Position numbers and translations under genes: made by a program. Positions 1 to 5,518 of a stretch of DNA of 6,768 bases are shown here, piece by piece. The DNA comes from JAWWBN01 sp033720955 (lineage in GTDB: Bacteria > Acidobacteriota > Thermoanaerobaculia > Multivoradales > JAHEKO01). The notes below the pieces were generated by a model. That model did not search any database. It was not told the origin of the DNA and was given only the letters and a program-made list of their open reading frames with translations. The stretch is from positions 1-6,768 of the forward strand of contig JAWWBN010000211.1 of the NCBI GenBank assembly GCA_033720955.1. The letters run 5' to 3'. Positions within the stretch are counted from its first letter, which is position 1. Every line of letters begins with the position of its first letter.

Positions 1-1
1 C

Positions 2-448
2 GGCCGGCGTCTGGACGTGGCCGGTCGCGGTCCGGAGGCGGAGCGTCTGGCCGCTCTGGCCGCCCGGCTCGACGCCGGCGACCGGATCCGGCTGCTCGGC
101 CACGTGCCCGACGCCGAGCTGCCGGAGCTGATGGCGTCGCGGCGGGCGCTGCTGCTGCCCGGGGTCGAGGACTTCGGCATCACCCCCGTGGAGGCCATGG
201 CCGCGGGACTGCCCGTGGTGGCGCTCGGCCGCGGCGGCGTGCTCGACACCGTGAGCGACGGCTCGACGGGCCTCCTCTACCGCGATCCGAGCGCCGCCGG
301 CCTCGCCGCCGCCCTGGAGCGTTTCGAGACCCGCGGCCCGGCCTGGGACCGGCGGGTGCTGCTGGAGCAGGCGCGCCGCTTCGGCCCGGACCGCTTTCGC
401 GCCGGTCTCACCGCCCGTCTCGGGGCGCTCGGCTTCGGCGCCGCGTGA
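2..448 (+). CDS. Glycosyltransferase family 4 (GT-B), C-terminal part only
   Basis: This is the 3' end of a gene that begins before the window; 148 codons are visible and the frame is open to the left edge. The GTG at 17 is internal, because the preceding codons (GRRLD) continue the fold into the typical 'VAGRGPE' strand of the nucleotide-sugar-binding domain. Next come 'IRLLGHVPDAELPELM' and then 'EDFGITPVEAMAAGLPVVA', which carries the E-x7-E motif of GT4 retaining transferases (glutamate codons at 167 and 191). 'GRGGVLDTVSDGSTGLLY' follows, normal for the end of the sugar-nucleotide site. The wording resembles WbaZ-like mannosyltransferases, but donor and acceptor cannot be told from this fragment. 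Such enzymes act at the cytoplasmic membrane face in lipopolysaccharide, capsule or glycolipid assembly. The frame ends in TGA at 446-448, and the next gene starts about 100 bp downstream, probably with its own promoter. Confidence 0.9.
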   Translation, partial: GRRLDVAGRGPEAERLAALAARLDAGDRIRLLGHVPDAELPELMASRRALLLPGVEDFGITPVEAMAAGLPVVALGRGGVLDTVSDGSTGLLYRDPSAAGLAAALERFETRGPAWDRRVLLEQARRFGPDRFRAGLTARLGALGFGAA

Positions 449-471
449 CCGGAGGCGCCGGGTGGTAGGAT
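445..471 (+). promoter_or_regulatory. Candidate promoter for the 550-1113 gene
   Basis: An extended -10 element, TGG-TAGGAT (463-471), carries the TGn motif directly before a TAGGAT hexamer. A -35-like GTGACC (445-450, four of six matches to TTGACA) lies 15 bp upstream, which is short but tolerable with an extended -10. The -35 overlaps the stop codon of the glycosyltransferase. The remainder of the 449-549 gap holds no open frame I would support. Assigned by eye only. Confidence 0.3.
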
Positions 472-536
472 GGCTCCGCCCCGGAACGGTCCCAGCGTCT
501 CGCCCGCCCCGGGAGGGGTGCCTCGGCGAGCCCCGA

Positions 537-543
537 AAGGAGG
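537..543 (+). promoter_or_regulatory. Strong Shine-Dalgarno site
   Basis: AAGGAGG lies six bases before the ATG at 550. It is a near-perfect anti-16S match and the strongest ribosome binding site in the window. It fixes the start of the membrane-protein gene. Confidence 0.85.
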
Positions 544-549
544 GAGAGA

Positions 550-1113
550 ATGGTCCACCTGACGGCCCTCTGGCTTCCGATCCTGCTGTCCGCCGTCGCG
601 GTCTTCGTGGCCAGCTCGATCGTCCACATGGTCCTCAAGTACCACCAGAGCGACTACCGGGCGATGCCCGGCGAGGCCAACGTGATGGCCGCCATGCGCC
701 AGGAGGGAGTCGGCCCGGGGCACTACTACGTCCCCCACTGCGTCGATCCCAAGGAGCTCGCCAACGAGGAGGTCCGGGAGAAGTTCGTGAAGGGGCCGGT
801 GGGCTTCTTCACCGTGATGCCCTCCGGCGTGCCCACCATGACGAAGCAGTTCGTCCTCTGGTTCGTGTACGCCGTCGTGATCAGTCTCTTCGCGGCCTAC
901 GTCGCCGGCCGGGCCCTCGGCCCCGGCGCCGACTACCTCTCGGTGTTCCGCCTCGCCGGGACCGCCGCCTTCCTCGGCTACGCCGGGTCCTCGCCCGCGG
1001 AGTCCATCTGGAAGGGGCTGCCCTGGAGCATCACGATCAAGCACATGGTGGACGGTCTGATCTACGGCCTGCTCACCGGCGGCGTCTTCGGCTGGCTCTG
1101 GCCGGGGGCCTGA
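550..1113 (+). CDS. Conserved uncharacterised membrane protein, four predicted helices
   Basis: A 187-residue protein with an ATG start set by a near-perfect Shine-Dalgarno site. Hydrophobic segments lie at about residues 6-28, 99-121, 128-147 and 163-184, predicting four membrane helices. A hydrophilic loop of about 70 residues (29-98) separates the first from the rest. The loop begins 'KYHQSDYRAMPGE', contains 'GHYYVPHCVD' (His58, His63, Cys64) and ends 'EKFVKGPVGFFTVMPSG'. The C-terminal part has 'ESIWKGLPWSITIKHMVDGLIYGLLTGG'. From memory this matches a widespread family of unnamed membrane proteins that share the SDYR.P.E, KGPVG..T.MPSG and S.WKG.PW blocks; no function is known to me. 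The His/Cys cluster in the loop could bind a metal, but that is speculation. The gene stands alone between the glycosyltransferase and the sigma-factor unit, so context gives little help. A hairpin follows 9 bp after its stop. Confidence 0.88.
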   Translation: MVHLTALWLPILLSAVAVFVASSIVHMVLKYHQSDYRAMPGEANVMAAMRQEGVGPGHYYVPHCVDPKELANEEVREKFVKGPVGFFTVMPSGVPTMTKQFVLWFVYAVVISLFAAYVAGRALGPGADYLSVFRLAGTAAFLGYAGSSPAESIWKGLPWSITIKHMVDGLIYGLLTGGVFGWLWPGA

Positions 1114-1122
1114 GAGCCGGTC

Positions 1123-1152
1123 GGCCGCGGCCTAAACCATCGGGCTGCGGCC
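1123..1152 (+). repeat. Inverted repeat (hairpin) between membrane-protein and sigma genes
   Basis: GGCCGCGGCC (1123-1132) pairs with GGCTGCGGCC (1143-1152). The ten-pair stem has one G-U wobble and a ten-base loop, TAAACCATCG. It begins 9 bp after the stop of the membrane-protein gene. No U tract follows, so it is not a classical intrinsic terminator. It could attenuate read-through or, because the candidate sigma promoter -35 sits in the loop, be a protein-binding inverted repeat. Confidence 0.5.
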
Positions 1153-1159
1153 CGCGTCT
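1134..1159 (+). promoter_or_regulatory. Candidate ECF-type promoter of the sigma operon
   Basis: AAAC (1134-1137) and CGTCT (1155-1159) are separated by 17 bp. Many ECF sigma factors recognise a -35 ending in AAC and a -10 beginning with CGT at about this spacing, and commonly transcribe their own operon. The predicted transcript would begin near 1165-1168, at or just before the GTG at 1168. Base matches are seen in the sequence; autoregulation is inferred. Confidence 0.35.
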
Positions 1160-1167
1160 CAAGATGT

Positions 1168-1764
1168 GTGAACGTCGCCTGCGCCGTGCTCCGACCGCCC
1201 CTCCCGGGCGCCGCCCCACGCGAGCCGTTGGCTAGCCCGCCGGCCGACGAGCGCGAGCTCGCCCGGCGCGCCGCGGGCGGCGACGTGGAGGCCTTCGAGC
1301 GGCTCTTCCGAGCCCACCAGGGCCGGATCTACGGGCTCTGCCTGCGCATGACCGGCGACGTCGGCCGCGCCGAGGATCTGACCCAGGAGGCGTTTCTTCG
1401 CGCCTGGCGCAAGCTGGGCAGCTTTCGCGCCGAGAGCGCGTTCGGGAGCTGGCTGCACCGGCTGACGGTCAACGTCGTGCTCTCGGCGCTGCGTCGGCGC
1501 CCCGCGCGCGAGCTCCGGCTGGCCGATCCCGAGGGGGCGGAGGCGGAGACGGTCACGCCACAGCCCCCGGACACCGCCCGGCGGCTCGACCTCGAGCGCG
1601 CGATCGCCGCCCTGCCCGAGCGCGCGCGTCTCGTCTTCCTCCTCCACGACGTGGAGGGATACCGGCACCGCGAGATCGCCGAGGCCGCGGGCATGGCGGA
1701 GGGCAGCTCCAAGGCCCACCTGCACCGCGCCCGGCGTCTGCTTCGGGAGGCCCTGCGACGATGA
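1168..1764 (+). CDS. ECF (group 4) RNA polymerase sigma factor
   Basis: This encodes a small alternative sigma factor of up to 198 residues. Region 2 spans about residues 41-108 and includes 'FERLFRAHQGRIYGLCLRM' and 'RAEDLTQEAFLRAWRKL', the core-binding and -10-recognition helices. A Pro/Glu-rich linker (about 109-139) follows. Region 4 (about 140-195) carries 'ALPERARLVFLLHDVEGYRH' and the helix-turn-helix 'EIAEAAGMAEGSSKAHLHRA' that reads the -35. The start is uncertain. GTG at 1168 gives the full length but lacks a clear Shine-Dalgarno site, and its first 20 residues are atypical. TTG at 1228 (residue 21) would give 178 residues and a normal ECF N-terminus, also without a good site. The stop overlaps the next start as ATGA, so the two products are probably translationally coupled. 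With the anti-sigma gene immediately downstream, it is most likely held inactive at the membrane until a signal arrives. Confidence 0.95.
   Translation: MNVACAVLRPPLPGAAPREPLASPPADERELARRAAGGDVEAFERLFRAHQGRIYGLCLRMTGDVGRAEDLTQEAFLRAWRKLGSFRAESAFGSWLHRLTVNVVLSALRRRPARELRLADPEGAEAETVTPQPPDTARRLDLERAIAALPERARLVFLLHDVEGYRHREIAEAAGMAEGSSKAHLHRARRLLREALRR
1745..1750 (+). promoter_or_regulatory. Shine-Dalgarno site of the anti-sigma gene
   Basis: GGGAGG lies ten bases before the ATG at 1761, inside the last codons of the sigma gene. It supports this start and allows independent loading in addition to coupling through the ATGA overlap. Confidence 0.5.
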
Positions 1765-2384
1765 GCTGCGAGAGCATCCGGGACCGGCTCGACGACCTGC
1801 TCGACGGCGAGATCCCCGTCGGCGAGCGGCGGCGGATCGAGGAGCACCTCTCCACCTGCCTGCCCTGCCGGCGCGAGTGGCGCGAGCGCCAGGAGCTGCT
1901 GGAGCTCGCCCGTCGGCTGCCGCCCGTCGAGCCGGAGCGCGACCTCTGGCCGGAGGTGGCGGAGCGGATCGCCGACGACGGACGCCACCAGGCCCGGCGC
2001 TGGGCGGCGTGGGCCGCCGCCGCCGCCGTCGCCATCGCCCTCGCCGCGCCCCTTCTGCTCCAGCGAGCCGCTCCGCCCGACGACGACCGGGCGGCCGCGC
2101 CGGCCACGCCCGAGACCCCGACCGGCGGCTCGGAGCTCGCCCGCTGGCGCGACGGCACCATGCTCACCCGCAGCGACCTCGCAGTGGAGATCGACCGCCA
2201 GCGGGCTCTGCTCCCCAGCGGCGCCCTCGACCACGTGGAAGAAGACGTCGAGATCCTCGACCGGGCGGTGGCGCAGCTCGCCGCCGCCCTCGAGCAAGAT
2301 CCCATGAACCGACGACTCAGCGCCCTGCTGGCCGACCGCTACCAGCAGGAGGCGGCGGTGCTGCAACGCATCAGCCGGATCTGA
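1761..2384 (+). CDS. Membrane anti-sigma factor with ZAS zinc-finger domain
   Basis: A 207-residue protein that starts inside the sigma gene's stop (ATGA). The N-terminal cytoplasmic part has the zinc-binding anti-sigma (ZAS) signature His29-x3-Cys33-x2-Cys36 ('HLSTCLPC'), with Cys3 as the likely fourth ligand. This is the usual sigma-gripping helical domain seen in RsrA, ChrR and many 'putative zinc-finger' anti-sigma factors. A single hydrophobic stretch at about 81-100, 'WAAWAAAAAVAIALAAPLLL', preceded by arginines, predicts one membrane helix with the N-terminus inside. The Pro/Asp-rich segment 103-125 leads into an outer domain (about 126-207) that looks mainly helical ('VEEDVEILDRAVAQLAAALEQ', then 'LSALLADRYQQEAAVLQR'), perhaps a coiled hairpin that senses or oligomerises. 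I do not recognise that outer domain. In family terms it sequesters the upstream sigma factor; loss of grip by proteolysis, zinc oxidation or conformational change would release it. Confidence 0.93.
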   Translation: MSCESIRDRLDDLLDGEIPVGERRRIEEHLSTCLPCRREWRERQELLELARRLPPVEPERDLWPEVAERIADDGRHQARRWAAWAAAAAVAIALAAPLLLQRAAPPDDDRAAAPATPETPTGGSELARWRDGTMLTRSDLAVEIDRQRALLPSGALDHVEEDVEILDRAVAQLAAALEQDPMNRRLSALLADRYQQEAAVLQRISRI

Positions 2385-2393
2385 CCCTCTCTC

Positions 2394-2400
2394 AAGGGAG
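2394..2400 (+). promoter_or_regulatory. Shine-Dalgarno site of the DUF4097-type gene
   Basis: AAGGGAG sits five bases before the ATG at 2406, in the 21-bp gap after the anti-sigma stop. No promoter or terminator fits in that gap, so the gene is probably the third cistron of the sigma operon. Confidence 0.7.
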
Positions 2401-2405
2401 ACGCC

Positions 2406-3305
2406 ATGAAAACCCATCGCACCCTTTTCGCCCTGCTCCTCCTCGCGACCCTCGCGGCCGCGCCGGCGGCCGCCGATCGGCAGGTGGACCGCACCGTGCC
2501 CGCCGACCCGGAGGCCACGGTCGAGATCGAGCTCGTCTCCGGCGACCTCACTATCGAGGCGTGGGACCGGAACGAGGTCCGCATCACCGGCACCCTGGGC
2601 GACGACGTCGAGGAGCTCGTGGTGGACGGATCGGGTCGCCGCATCACGATCGAGGTCGAGTTCCCCGACCGCGGGGGCCGCTCCTGGCGGCGGGACATCG
2701 ACGCCGATCTGGAGATCTTCGTGCCCGCCGGCGCCCGCGTGGAGGCCGAGTCGGTCAGCGCGTCGATCTCGGCCACCGGCGTTCGCGGCCAGGTGGAGCT
2801 CAGCTCGGTGAGCGGCGGGCTGAAGGTCTCCGGCGGCGGCGCCGCCCTGGACCTCGAGACGGTGTCCGGCTCGATCATGGTGCGGCGCAGCCCCGTTCCG
2901 GTGGCGGCGGAGTCGGTCTCCGGCTCGATCGACCTCGACGGCGTGCGCGGACGGGTCGAAGCCTCCTCGGTGAGCGGACGGATCGAGGTCCGGGCCGACC
3001 AGGCCGACCGGATCGAGCTCGAGGCGGTCTCCGGGTCGATCGAGTTCGACGGCTCGCTGAGCGGACGGGCGCGCATGGACGTCTCCAGCCACTCCGGCAA
3101 CGTCGACGTGACGCTCGCCGGGGAGGTCTCGGCTGATTTCGACGTCTCCAGCTACAGCGGCAGCATCGACAACGAGTTCGGTCCCGCGCCGCGGCGCGAG
3201 AGTCGCTGGGTGCCCTCCAAGTCGGTGGAGTTCACCGTCGGCGCGGGGGACGCCCAGGTCACCATCGAGACCTTCAGCGGCAGCGTCAGGCTGCGCCGCC
3301 GGTAG
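2406..3305 (+). CDS. Exported DUF4097-type beta-repeat protein (putative adhesin-like)
   Basis: A 299-residue protein. Residues 1-23 form a Sec signal peptide: basic 'MKTHR', a hydrophobic core 'LFALLLLATLAAA', and cleavage probably after the Ala run before Asp24. The mature part is made of short beta-strand repeats built on 'xxVSGxIxV'. VSG-like turns fall at residues 44, 117 (VSA), 135, 153, 171, 189 and 208, with HSG at 229, YSG at 250 and FSG at 290. This is the hallmark of DUF4097/DUF4098 'putative adhesin' proteins, expected to fold as a right-handed beta-helix or solenoid. No membrane anchor, lipobox or sorting signal is seen, so it is probably periplasmic or secreted. It lies 21 bp after the anti-sigma gene with its own Shine-Dalgarno site, which suggests it is a target or a feedback component of that sigma switch. 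The molecular role of the family is unknown. Its last 20 bases overlap the end of the opposing phosphatase gene. Confidence 0.9.
   Translation: MKTHRTLFALLLLATLAAAPAAADRQVDRTVPADPEATVEIELVSGDLTIEAWDRNEVRITGTLGDDVEELVVDGSGRRITIEVEFPDRGGRSWRRDIDADLEIFVPAGARVEAESVSASISATGVRGQVELSSVSGGLKVSGGGAALDLETVSGSIMVRRSPVPVAAESVSGSIDLDGVRGRVEASSVSGRIEVRADQADRIELEAVSGSIEFDGSLSGRARMDVSSHSGNVDVTLAGEVSADFDVSSYSGSIDNEFGPAPRRESRWVPSKSVEFTVGAGDAQVTIETFSGSVRLRRR
2748..3035 (+). repeat. In-register 54-bp tandem repeats within the exported protein gene
   Basis: VSG-type triplets start at 2754, 2808, 2862, 2916 and 2970, exactly 54 bp (18 residues) apart, then at 3027 (57 bp). Two wider steps of 63 bp follow to 3090 and 3153. 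Nucleotide copies are diverged, but a core close to 'tcggtctccggctcgatc' recurs. The protein pattern is [A/S]xVSGxIxV. Constant coil length fits a solenoid with one repeat per turn. Confidence 0.75.
3286..3305. other. Tail-to-tail coding overlap of convergent genes
   Basis: The plus-strand gene stops with TAG at 3303-3305 and the minus-strand phosphatase stops at 3288-3286, so the two reading frames share 20 bp. No hairpin plus T-tract can lie between them; each transcript must end inside the opposing gene or by Rho. Confidence 0.85.
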
Positions 3306-5214
3306 CCCGCAGCACCACGAAGGTCACGTCGTCGGCGGGCGGGCGGTCCCCGGCCCACCCGCGGGCGGCGTCCGCCAGCCGGCGCAGGATCTCCTGCGGC
3401 TCCGCCTCGGCGGCGCCCAGGAAGATCTCGGTCACCCGGGCGTACCCGAGTGGCTCTCCCTCGTCGTTGGGGAGCTCCGGGAAGCCGTCCGACATCAGCA
3501 GCACCGTATCGCCGTCGCCCAGCCGGGAGCGCCACTCGCGGTACGAGGCCCGCGCCATGCTGCCCAGCGGCGTACCCGCCAGGAGCACCTCCTCGACCCT
3601 GGCCTCGCGGCGCCGGTGCAGCAGCACCGGCGGCATGCCGGCGGCGGCGACGGTGATCGCGCCGCTGCCGATGCGCACCAACGAGGCGGCCATGTTCATC
3701 CGCCCCAGCTCCATCTGGCGAATCGCCCGGGTGGCGCTCTCCAGCAGATGCGCCAGATCGGCCTCCGCGGCCCCGGCGGTGAAGAGCCCCTTGACCACCG
3801 AGACCATGGTGCCGGCCTGCGCGCCGTGCCCGGCGGCGTCGCCGATCACCGTGGTCAGCGAGCCGTCGGGACCCGGGAAGAAGTCGTAGTAGTCGCCACC
3901 GACCTCGGTGGCGGTGCGCATGAACACCGCGACCTCGAGCTCGGGGTGCCGGGGGAGCGTCTTGGGCAGCAGGGAGAGCTGCAGCCGCCGGGCCTCCTCG
4001 AGCTCACGGCTCTTGCGCTCGTTCTCCGCCTCCAGCAGCCGCTGGGTCAGCTCCTGCTCCCGCCGGCGGCGCTCCTCTTCGATGAGCCGGCGCTGGTTGT
4101 CGGCCAGATCCCGGGCCATGTGGTTGAAGGCCCTGGCCAGCTCGCCGAACTCGTCGCGTGACCGCACCGCGACCCGGGTGGTCAGGTCGCCGGCCGCCAG
4201 CCGGTGGGCGGCCACGGCGAGCTGGGCCAGCTTCCGGGTCATCCGCCCGGAGACCCAGACGACCCCGACCAGGGCCACCGCCATGAGGGCCAGACCGGCG
4301 CCGAAGTTCCAGGCCGCGGTGCGCTGGAAGTCCCTCAGCGAGTCGCCCACCGGCCGCGCGACGCCGAAGCGCAGGCCCGACTCCGGGTCGGGGGTCTCCA
4401 CCACGATCCACTCCTGGCCGGCCGACGCCGTGCCGCCCTCGGGCGCCCCGTCGGCCGGGGCCAGCCGCTCGAGGAGCTGCCGGTCCGTCCCCTCTCCCAG
4501 GTACAGCTTCCCGTCGGCATCGCGGGCGTAGGCCAGCTCGCCGCCCTCGCGCGGGGTGCGCTCCAGCACCAGGCGCACGATCTCGGACGGAGGCACCAGG
4601 GCGCGGATCGTGCCGATCACCTCGTCGCCGCGCATCACCGGGGCGGTGAGCTCCGAGCCGAGGAGCTCGCGCATCTCCTCGCCGCGCGCCTCGACCCCCT
4701 GAAGCTCGGCCGCCTGGAAGCGCTCGCGCTGGAAGATGGCCTGGCGGATCGTCTCTTCGAGGTACTCGCGGGTGATCCCCGACTCCTCCAGGGTCGCCTC
4801 GCGGCGTTGGAGCCGCCCCAGCGCCCGGGCCAGGACCGTGGAGGGGTAGATGAAAAAGCCCCGGTTGCCCTCGTCCTCCACCAGGGGCTGGAACTCCAGC
4901 CACTCCACGAGCTCGGCCATCTCTCCCATCTGCGCCATCAGCCCGGCGTAGACCTGGCTGGCGCTCGGGCCCTCCTCCGCGCTGGGCAGCAGAGCCCGCA
5001 CCGGAAGCTGGCCCACGCTCTGGAGACGGGCGTCGAGCTCGGCGCGCACCGCGTCCAGCCGCTCTCCCATCTGCTCGCCCAGCAACCGCGACTCGGCCTC
5101 CACGGCGCGCCGGAAGCTGCTCTGCGAGGTCCAGTAGGAGAAGAGGACGATCCCCGCCAGCGGCAGGACTGCCAGGAGCAGGAACGCGACGATGAGCTGA
5201 GTACGGACCTTCAC
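3286..5214 (-). CDS. Membrane PP2C-type (SpoIIE/RsbU) serine phosphatase with sensor and HAMP
   Basis: A 642-residue protein starting at GTG (5214-5212), preceded only by a weak G-rich site. Helix 1 lies at about residues 7-28. An extracytoplasmic region of about 270 residues follows, with 'APVMRGDEVIGTIRALVPPSEI' and a second alpha/beta part ending 'GLRFGVARPVGDSLRDF', reminiscent of double-Cache sensors. Helix 2 is at about 303-321 and HAMP at about 322-374 ('RLAAGDLTTRVAVRSRDEFG', then 'ELARAFNHMARDL'). A charged coiled coil runs 375-412. The phosphatase domain (about 425-637) has the metal-binding motifs 'EVGGDYYDFF' (Asp441), 'IGDAAGHG' (Asp459) and 'ADDVTFVV' (Asp628/629), plus 'LLMSDGFPE' (usually TDG). 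All expected acidic residues are present, so it should be active, removing phosphate from Ser/Thr of a partner, classically a STAS anti-sigma antagonist. No such partner or RsbW-like kinase is encoded here. The external signal is unknown. Confidence 0.94.
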   Translation of the reverse strand: MKVRTQLIVAFLLLAVLPLAGIVLFSYWTSQSSFRRAVEAESRLLGEQMGERLDAVRAELDARLQSVGQLPVRALLPSAEEGPSASQVYAGLMAQMGEMAELVEWLEFQPLVEDEGNRGFFIYPSTVLARALGRLQRREATLEESGITREYLEETIRQAIFQRERFQAAELQGVEARGEEMRELLGSELTAPVMRGDEVIGTIRALVPPSEIVRLVLERTPREGGELAYARDADGKLYLGEGTDRQLLERLAPADGAPEGGTASAGQEWIVVETPDPESGLRFGVARPVGDSLRDFQRTAAWNFGAGLALMAVALVGVVWVSGRMTRKLAQLAVAAHRLAAGDLTTRVAVRSRDEFGELARAFNHMARDLADNQRRLIEEERRRREQELTQRLLEAENERKSRELEEARRLQLSLLPKTLPRHPELEVAVFMRTATEVGGDYYDFFPGPDGSLTTVIGDAAGHGAQAGTMVSVVKGLFTAGAAEADLAHLLESATRAIRQMELGRMNMAASLVRIGSGAITVAAAGMPPVLLHRRREARVEEVLLAGTPLGSMARASYREWRSRLGDGDTVLLMSDGFPELPNDEGEPLGYARVTEIFLGAAEAEPQEILRRLADAARGWAGDRPPADDVTFVVLRATGGAA

Positions 5215-5305
5215 GGAGCCCCCGCGGCCGGGCGCCCAGTATGCCGCTCCGGGATCGCGGACGCCACCCCGGGCGGGATCCCCACCGCGACCGGCGGCGC
5301 GAGCC
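5215..5305 (-). promoter_or_regulatory. Gap upstream of the phosphatase; weak -10-like site only
   Basis: This 91-bp gap separates the 70-codon gene from the phosphatase GTG. On the minus strand it contains CATACT (plus-strand 5238-5243), four of six matches to a -10, placed 23 bp upstream of the start codon. I find no convincing -35 at 16-18 bp. The gap may hold a secondary promoter, or the phosphatase may simply be read from the upstream operon. No terminator-like hairpin with a T tract is evident. Confidence 0.2.
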
Positions 5306-5518
5306 TCAGGCCTCGGGGTCCGCCGGCGGCCCCGACGTGTCCTCCGGCGGGCGGTCCGCGGCCACGTGCCGCCGGACCTCTTCGATCACCGACAGGGCGA
5401 GGTCGCTCACCAGCCGCGACAGCCGCTCGGGGTCGCCGACGGCCGCCCGGATGCCGCTCTCGCACTCCTCGCCGGAGGGCCGGGGCCGGGCGGGCGGCTC
5501 GCTCCCGGCCGGTCTCAC
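5306..5518 (-). CDS. Small hypothetical protein, 70 aa, translationally coupled
   Basis: This gene is easily missed because its frame stays open far upstream, behind the TPR gene. A GTG at 5518-5516 overlaps the TPR gene's TGA as GTGA, and AGGGGAG (minus strand, 5534-5528) stands nine bases before it. The product has a Pro/Arg-rich start (residues 1-16). A predicted amphipathic helical core at about 18-53 follows, with 'ESGIRAAVGDPERLSRLVSDL' then 'ALSVIEEVRRHVAAD', and an acidic Pro-rich tail 'RPPEDTSGPPADPEA'. The core has protein-like amphipathic spacing, unlike the Arg/Gly/Pro-rich translation of the same frame farther upstream. There is no signal peptide, membrane helix or known motif; one cysteine (Cys19). 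Probably cytoplasmic. Its position between a TPR protein and a signalling phosphatase suggests a small partner protein, but no function can be assigned. The start, not the existence of the core, is the less certain part. Confidence 0.7.
   Translation of the reverse strand: MRPAGSEPPARPRPSGEECESGIRAAVGDPERLSRLVSDLALSVIEEVRRHVAADRPPEDTSGPPADPEA

Noticed and set aside
483..500. GGAAC and CGTCT motifs upstream of the membrane-protein gene, resembling an ECF promoter
   Set aside because: The two elements are only 8 bp apart, far below the 15-17 bp that an ECF sigma factor requires.
1123..1152. Hairpin as a classical Rho-independent terminator
   Set aside because: The stem is good but no run of T follows; the sequence after it is CGCGTCTCAAG.
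1164..1166. ATG just before the sigma gene as its start codon
   Set aside because: It is in a different reading frame from the sigma factor; only GTG 1168 or TTG 1228 are in frame.
1329..3092. Minus-strand open frame of 587 codons opposite the sigma operon
   Set aside because: It covers parts of three well-supported plus-strand genes and its composition reflects the opposite-strand codons; there is no recognisable domain or start context.
1877..3136. Plus-strand open frame of 419 codons in another frame of the anti-sigma and DUF4097-type genes
   Set aside because: The translation is dominated by Arg, Gly, Pro and Ala runs and overlaps two genes with a ZAS motif and a signal peptide. It is a frame shadow.
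5211..5465. Minus-strand 84-codon frame whose stop touches the phosphatase start
   Set aside because: The position is tempting for coupling, but the translation is almost entirely Arg/Gly/Pro/Ala and it overlaps the better-supported 70-codon gene in a different frame.
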